Source: Corynebacterium maris DSM 45190
GTDB taxonomy: Bacteria > Actinomycetota > Actinomycetes > Mycobacteriales > Mycobacteriaceae
DNA: 64,000 nucleotides
Direction: 5' to 3'
NCBI RefSeq assembly: GCF_000442645.1
Contig: NC_021915.1
Location: forward strand, 2,108,001-2,172,000
In this document: in pieces, positions 61,289 to 64,000 of the stretch
How the letters are laid out: each line of letters begins with the position of its first letter
Numbering within the stretch: the stretch's first letter is position 1
The notes under the pieces: generated by a model
The model's database searches: none
What the model was told of the DNA's origin: nothing
What the model saw: the letters and a program-made list of their open reading frames with translations, nothing else
Translations under genes and position numbers: made by a program

Positions 61289-62929
61289 TCAGAACCGGCC
61301 GTCGGCGGCGCGTTGGGTGCCGTCGGTGTGCAGGGTGACGGGGCCGTCGCGGGCGGGGAAGAGGACGGGCACGCCGTCGACGGTGGCGCTGGGGCGGTCG
61401 GCGCGGCGGCCGTCGGGGTCGGTGACGATGATGGCTTGGGTGCCGGGCGGGGCGGCGTCGACGTCGTCGACGGTGGCGACGGTGTGGGTGACCAGCAGCT
61501 CCAGCGGGATCTCGGGGGCGGGTGACTCTGCGCGCGCATAGCTCAGCAGCCCCACCAGTCCCACGGTGACCACGAGCCAGGTCTTACCGGCCAGGATGGC
61601 GGCGATGATCCACCCGTAGACGATCAGCACCCAGACCGGGTCCGCCGACACCGTGACCACCGGCAGGGAGGCCAGCCAGTCCGCGGAAGCGTGGATCCAC
61701 CACGTCAACGGCGAGACCACGGTGATCAGCAGGCCGGCGCCCGGCCCGGGCAGCAGCGCCAGGGCCGCGGCGAACAGCCCGAGCACGGTCACCGGGGCGG
61801 TGGCCGGGGTGACGACGACGTTCGCGACGACCGCGACCAGCGAGACCTCCCCCGCCATCATGGCGATCAGCGGGGCGGTGACCACGTCGGCGGCGATCGA
61901 CACCGCCAGGCTGCGCACCAGCAGCAGCGGCAGCCTGGTCCGTGACAGTGGGGCGTCCAGCAAGGGGGTGAGCGCCACGATGCCGGCGGTGGCGGCCACC
62001 GACAGTGCGAAACCCCACGCGGCGGCCAGGTCCGGGTCGACGGCCAGCAGCACGATCACCGCGACGCACAGGGCGTGGACCGGTTCCATCTGCGCGGATC
62101 CCAGCACGGCGGCCAACCCCACCAGGCCGGTGACCGCGGCGCGCAACACGCTCGGTTCCAGGCCGACGAGCCCGACGAACCCCACCAGGGCCAGCGCCGC
62201 GACCGCCGTCTGGCCGCGCGGGCCGACGCCGATGGCCCGGCAGGCCATGATAGCCACGGTGGTGACGATGGTGACGTTGGATCCGGACACCGCGCTCAGG
62301 TGACTGAGGCCGGTGTCGATGTAGAGCTGCTGCGCGGCGTCGCTTTGCAGGGAGACGTCGCCGAGCACCATCCCGGGGATCAGGCCGCGGTGCTCCCCGG
62401 ACAGCCGTGCGTCGACGGCGGCGGCGAAGGTGTCCTTGACGTGTGCCGCGATCGCCGCCCATCCGGTGGGCGGACCCGCCGAGAGGATCTCCGCGTCAGC
62501 GACCACCGGGGACAGCCCGGGTGAGCCCGCTTCCGAGTAGGTGGCCTCTAAGGCGACGGTGGCGCCGGCGGGCAGCCCCTGCCCGGACTCGTCCGTGAAC
62601 GCGGTCAGCTGGGCCGGGTAACCGGGGACGCTCAAACGCAGTATCCCGCCGCCGGCGGACGTCGTGCCCGCAGCCGTGTTCAGCGTGCCGGTGATCTGCC
62701 CGCCCAGGTCGGTCTCCGCGGCCTGCCGGGCACGCAGCCAGGTCATCAGCGTGACGGCCCCGCCCAACACCGCGGTCAGCGTCGTCTGGCCCGGCTGCCG
62801 CGCCGCGGCCAACGCGCCGGCGGCGAGCAGCACCGCCGCCAACGACGGCCAAGGTTGCCCGGTGAGCAGGACCAGCAGCGCGGCGGCCCAGACCGTCAGC
62901 GCCGCCGGGACCAGTCGTAGCTCCGCCAT
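61289..62929 (-). CDS. comEC: ComEC/Rec2-family DNA-uptake channel, no MBL domain
   Basis: A membrane channel for single-stranded DNA uptake. The 546 residues have an N-terminal DUF4131-like region and the competence core: DTGLSHLSAVSGSNVTIVTT, then EPSVLRAAVTGLVGL. There is no metallo-beta-lactamase-like nuclease domain, and the protein ends in a short 60-residue tail after LVGLLSYARAE. I believe actinobacterial ComEC proteins are often short. The gene lies 3 bp after comEA. A degenerate palindrome copy lies inside its 3' part. Confidence 0.86.
   Translation of the reverse strand: MAELRLVPAALTVWAAALLVLLTGQPWPSLAAVLLAAGALAAARQPGQTTLTAVLGGAVTLMTWLRARQAAETDLGGQITGTLNTAAGTTSAGGGILRLSVPGYPAQLTAFTDESGQGLPAGATVALEATYSEAGSPGLSPVVADAEILSAGPPTGWAAIAAHVKDTFAAAVDARLSGEHRGLIPGMVLGDVSLQSDAAQQLYIDTGLSHLSAVSGSNVTIVTTVAIMACRAIGVGPRGQTAVAALALVGFVGLVGLEPSVLRAAVTGLVGLAAVLGSAQMEPVHALCVAVIVLLAVDPDLAAAWGFALSVAATAGIVALTPLLDAPLSRTRLPLLLVRSLAVSIAADVVTAPLIAMMAGEVSLVAVVANVVVTPATAPVTVLGLFAAALALLPGPGAGLLITVVSPLTWWIHASADWLASLPVVTVSADPVWVLIVYGWIIAAILAGKTWLVVTVGLVGLLSYARAESPAPEIPLELLVTHTVATVDDVDAAPPGTQAIIVTDPDGRRADRPSATVDGVPVLFPARDGPVTLHTDGTQRAADGRF
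61525..61542. repeat. Degenerate palindrome copy inside comEC
   Basis: ACTCTGCGCGCGCATAGC, the exact reverse complement of 3635-3652. On the comEC strand it encodes the residues SYARAES at the end of the membrane region. Confidence 0.6.
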
Positions 62930-62932
62930 CGC

Positions 62933-63601
62933 CTATAAGCCGACGTGATCTTTGAGCTGCTCGAATTTCGCCGGTCCGATGCCTTTGACCTCCTGCAGCT
63001 GCTCAATCGCGGTGAACCCGCCGGCACTGGTGCGGTGGTCGATGATCGCCTGGGCGGTCGCCTCCCCCACCCCGTTCAAGGTGGTCAGCTCCGTCACGTC
63101 GGCGGAGTTCAACGACACCAGCCCGCTGCCTGCGGGCGGTTGTGCCTCCGGCGCCCCGTCGTGGGCGGGCGCCTCCGGTCGGGCGGGGACGTGGATCTGC
63201 TGGCCGTCGACGAGCAGCTGCGCCTGATTCAGCGCGGTGACGTCGGCGTCGAGAAGCGGCAACGCGGACAGCAGGGCGTCGGCCACCCGGGAGCCCGCCG
63301 GCACCGTGATCAACCCCGGCTTCTCCACCGCCCCCACCACGGAGACCACGATCTCGTCGGTCTCTTCGCCCGGCGTCGCCTCCTGCCCCACCTCCGGCAA
63401 CGCGGCCAGGGACGGCTCCACGGGGTCGGGGCGCTGGAGGAACCACACCGCCCACACGGCGACGGCCACGACCACCACGGCGGCGGCGATGACCGCCTGT
63501 TTCGGCGTGACCGCCAGGCGGGGAGTCGGATAAGAGACGTCGAGGAGGTCTTCCTCCCCGGTCGGACGGGTCAGTTCGGTGAGTCTGTCAATGACGGCCA
63601 T
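62933..63601 (-). CDS. comEA: DNA-binding competence protein ComEA
   Basis: A membrane-anchored DNA receptor. The 222 residues have one membrane segment near residues 35-55 (AVIAAAVVVVAVAVWAVWFL), a SLBB-like domain (VSVVGAVEKPGLITVPAGSR) and a C-terminal helix-hairpin-helix pair (LNGVGEATAQAIIDHRTSAG, VKGIGPAKFEQLKDHVGL) that binds DNA outside the cell. It is the first gene of the comEA-comEC-holA run. Confidence 0.92.
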   Translation of the reverse strand: MAVIDRLTELTRPTGEEDLLDVSYPTPRLAVTPKQAVIAAAVVVVAVAVWAVWFLQRPDPVEPSLAALPEVGQEATPGEETDEIVVSVVGAVEKPGLITVPAGSRVADALLSALPLLDADVTALNQAQLLVDGQQIHVPARPEAPAHDGAPEAQPPAGSGLVSLNSADVTELTTLNGVGEATAQAIIDHRTSAGGFTAIEQLQEVKGIGPAKFEQLKDHVGL

Positions 63602-63695
63602 GCCCCTGAGACTAAAACGGCGGCCGGCCTGCTCCGCCGGGTCCGGCCACCGACCGGGGATAACCCCGGTGACACGTCACTGATCCTGTGGAATG

Positions 63696-63719
63696 TTCTT
63701 CCTCCCCGGCCGGGAAGAA
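63696..63719 (-). terminator. Hairpin after the edge gene
   Basis: TTCTTCC (63696-63702) pairs with GGAAGAA (63713-63719), with CCCGG/CCGGG inside and one bulged base. It starts 6 nt past the stop of the minus-strand edge gene. Confidence 0.5.
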
Positions 63720-63724
63720 GATCG

Positions 63725-64000
63725 TTAATTCAACTGCGCCTGTTCACCGGTGGCGCGTTCGAGGTCGTAGCGCTCAGCGGCGCTGGTTCCCGGCGGAGCG
63801 ACGCCCGCACCCAGGTTGGACGGCGTCTTGATCTTGCCGAAAGCCGCGGCGAGCACGAGGTCCACGATCAACCCGACGCCCACAACCAGCAGGACGACGG
63901 CCACCACCATGCCCCACGTGGTCTCCGGGGACTCACCGATCAACAACGCCCCCACGGCAATGAGCACCGCCCCGAGGACGCTCTCCCCGACCAACCGCAC
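63725..64000 (-). CDS. Small membrane protein, possibly cut by the window edge
   Basis: The visible 91 residues begin with a GTG at the last base of the window, so the true start may lie outside. Two membrane segments (VLGAVLIAVGALLIG and WGMVVAVVLLVVGVGLIVDLVL) are followed by a hydrophilic tail of about 40 residues ending ERATGEQAQLN. No family recognised. Confidence 0.6.
   Translation of the reverse strand: MRLVGESVLGAVLIAVGALLIGESPETTWGMVVAVVLLVVGVGLIVDLVLAAAFGKIKTPSNLGAGVAPPGTSAAERYDLERATGEQAQLN

Overview
The window is a chromosomal segment of a high-GC mycolic-acid actinobacterium, almost certainly a Corynebacterium. The evidence is the gene order: phoH-ybeY-era-recO-uppS, hrcA-dnaJ2, hemW, fadD15, malQ, the aecD / brnQ / luciferase-like monooxygenase / ectP series, lcoP, and lepA-rpsT-holA-comEC-comEA. 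As I remember it, this follows one continuous stretch of the C. glutamicum chromosome. There are no rRNA or tRNA genes, no insertion sequence, no prophage and no CRISPR array.

Layout. 1-10.4 kb (minus strand): a housekeeping run of hemW, hrcA, dnaJ, rsmE, phoH, ybeY, pdxY, era, recO, uppS and a ferritin-like/VIT1 metal transporter. A CIRCE-like operator covers the hrcA ribosome binding site. 10.5-13 kb: two adjacent CNNM/CorC-type membrane proteins. 13-25.9 kb: an unknown helical protein, fadD, malQ, an M3 peptidase followed by two very small membrane proteins, a carboxylesterase, idi, a lipoprotein divergent from an ABC exporter, and aecD. 25.9-31.8 kb: a block of accessory character. It has a 600-bp gap with three copies of a long perfect palindrome, then a DUF3558-like lipoprotein of lower GC, a PPE/WXG-like protein, and the trehalose synthase-maltokinase pair. 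31.9-36.2 kb: brnQ, a luciferase-like monooxygenase and the BCCT carrier ectP. 36.6-42.1 kb: a GntR/HutC regulator and a complete oligopeptide-type ABC importer. 42.1-44 kb: a small unknown gene and a DUF222-HNH protein, with a fourth perfect palindrome between them. 44-50.7 kb: a BASS-family carrier, a hexose-6-phosphate mutarotase, a thiosulfate transporter fused to a TusA domain, an FUSC protein, a phosphoesterase and a FrnE-like oxidoreductase. 50.7-56.2 kb: lcoP, an FGGY kinase, a frameshifted lactate-permease-like gene and a DUF1275 protein. 56.2-64 kb: lepA, a solitary PemK/MazF-like protein, rpsT, a LysE/RhtB exporter, an ankyrin protein, holA, comEC, comEA and a small membrane protein at the edge.

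The clearest functional links are these. malQ, treS and mak handle alpha-glucan, maltose and trehalose, and TreS-Mak would make maltose-1-phosphate for a GlgE not present here. ectP and lcoP are two osmoprotectant carriers. The thiosulfate transporter appears to be under McbR control. comEA and comEC form a DNA-uptake pair. Many genes show a TAnnnT -10 hexamer 6-8 nt before the start codon, which implies leaderless mRNAs.

The most unusual signal is a family of palindromes with the core CTATGCGCGCGCATAG: four perfect copies and two degenerate ones. Three perfect copies cluster beside the lipoprotein/PPE-like module and one lies beside the DUF222-HNH gene. I know of no described element with this sequence.
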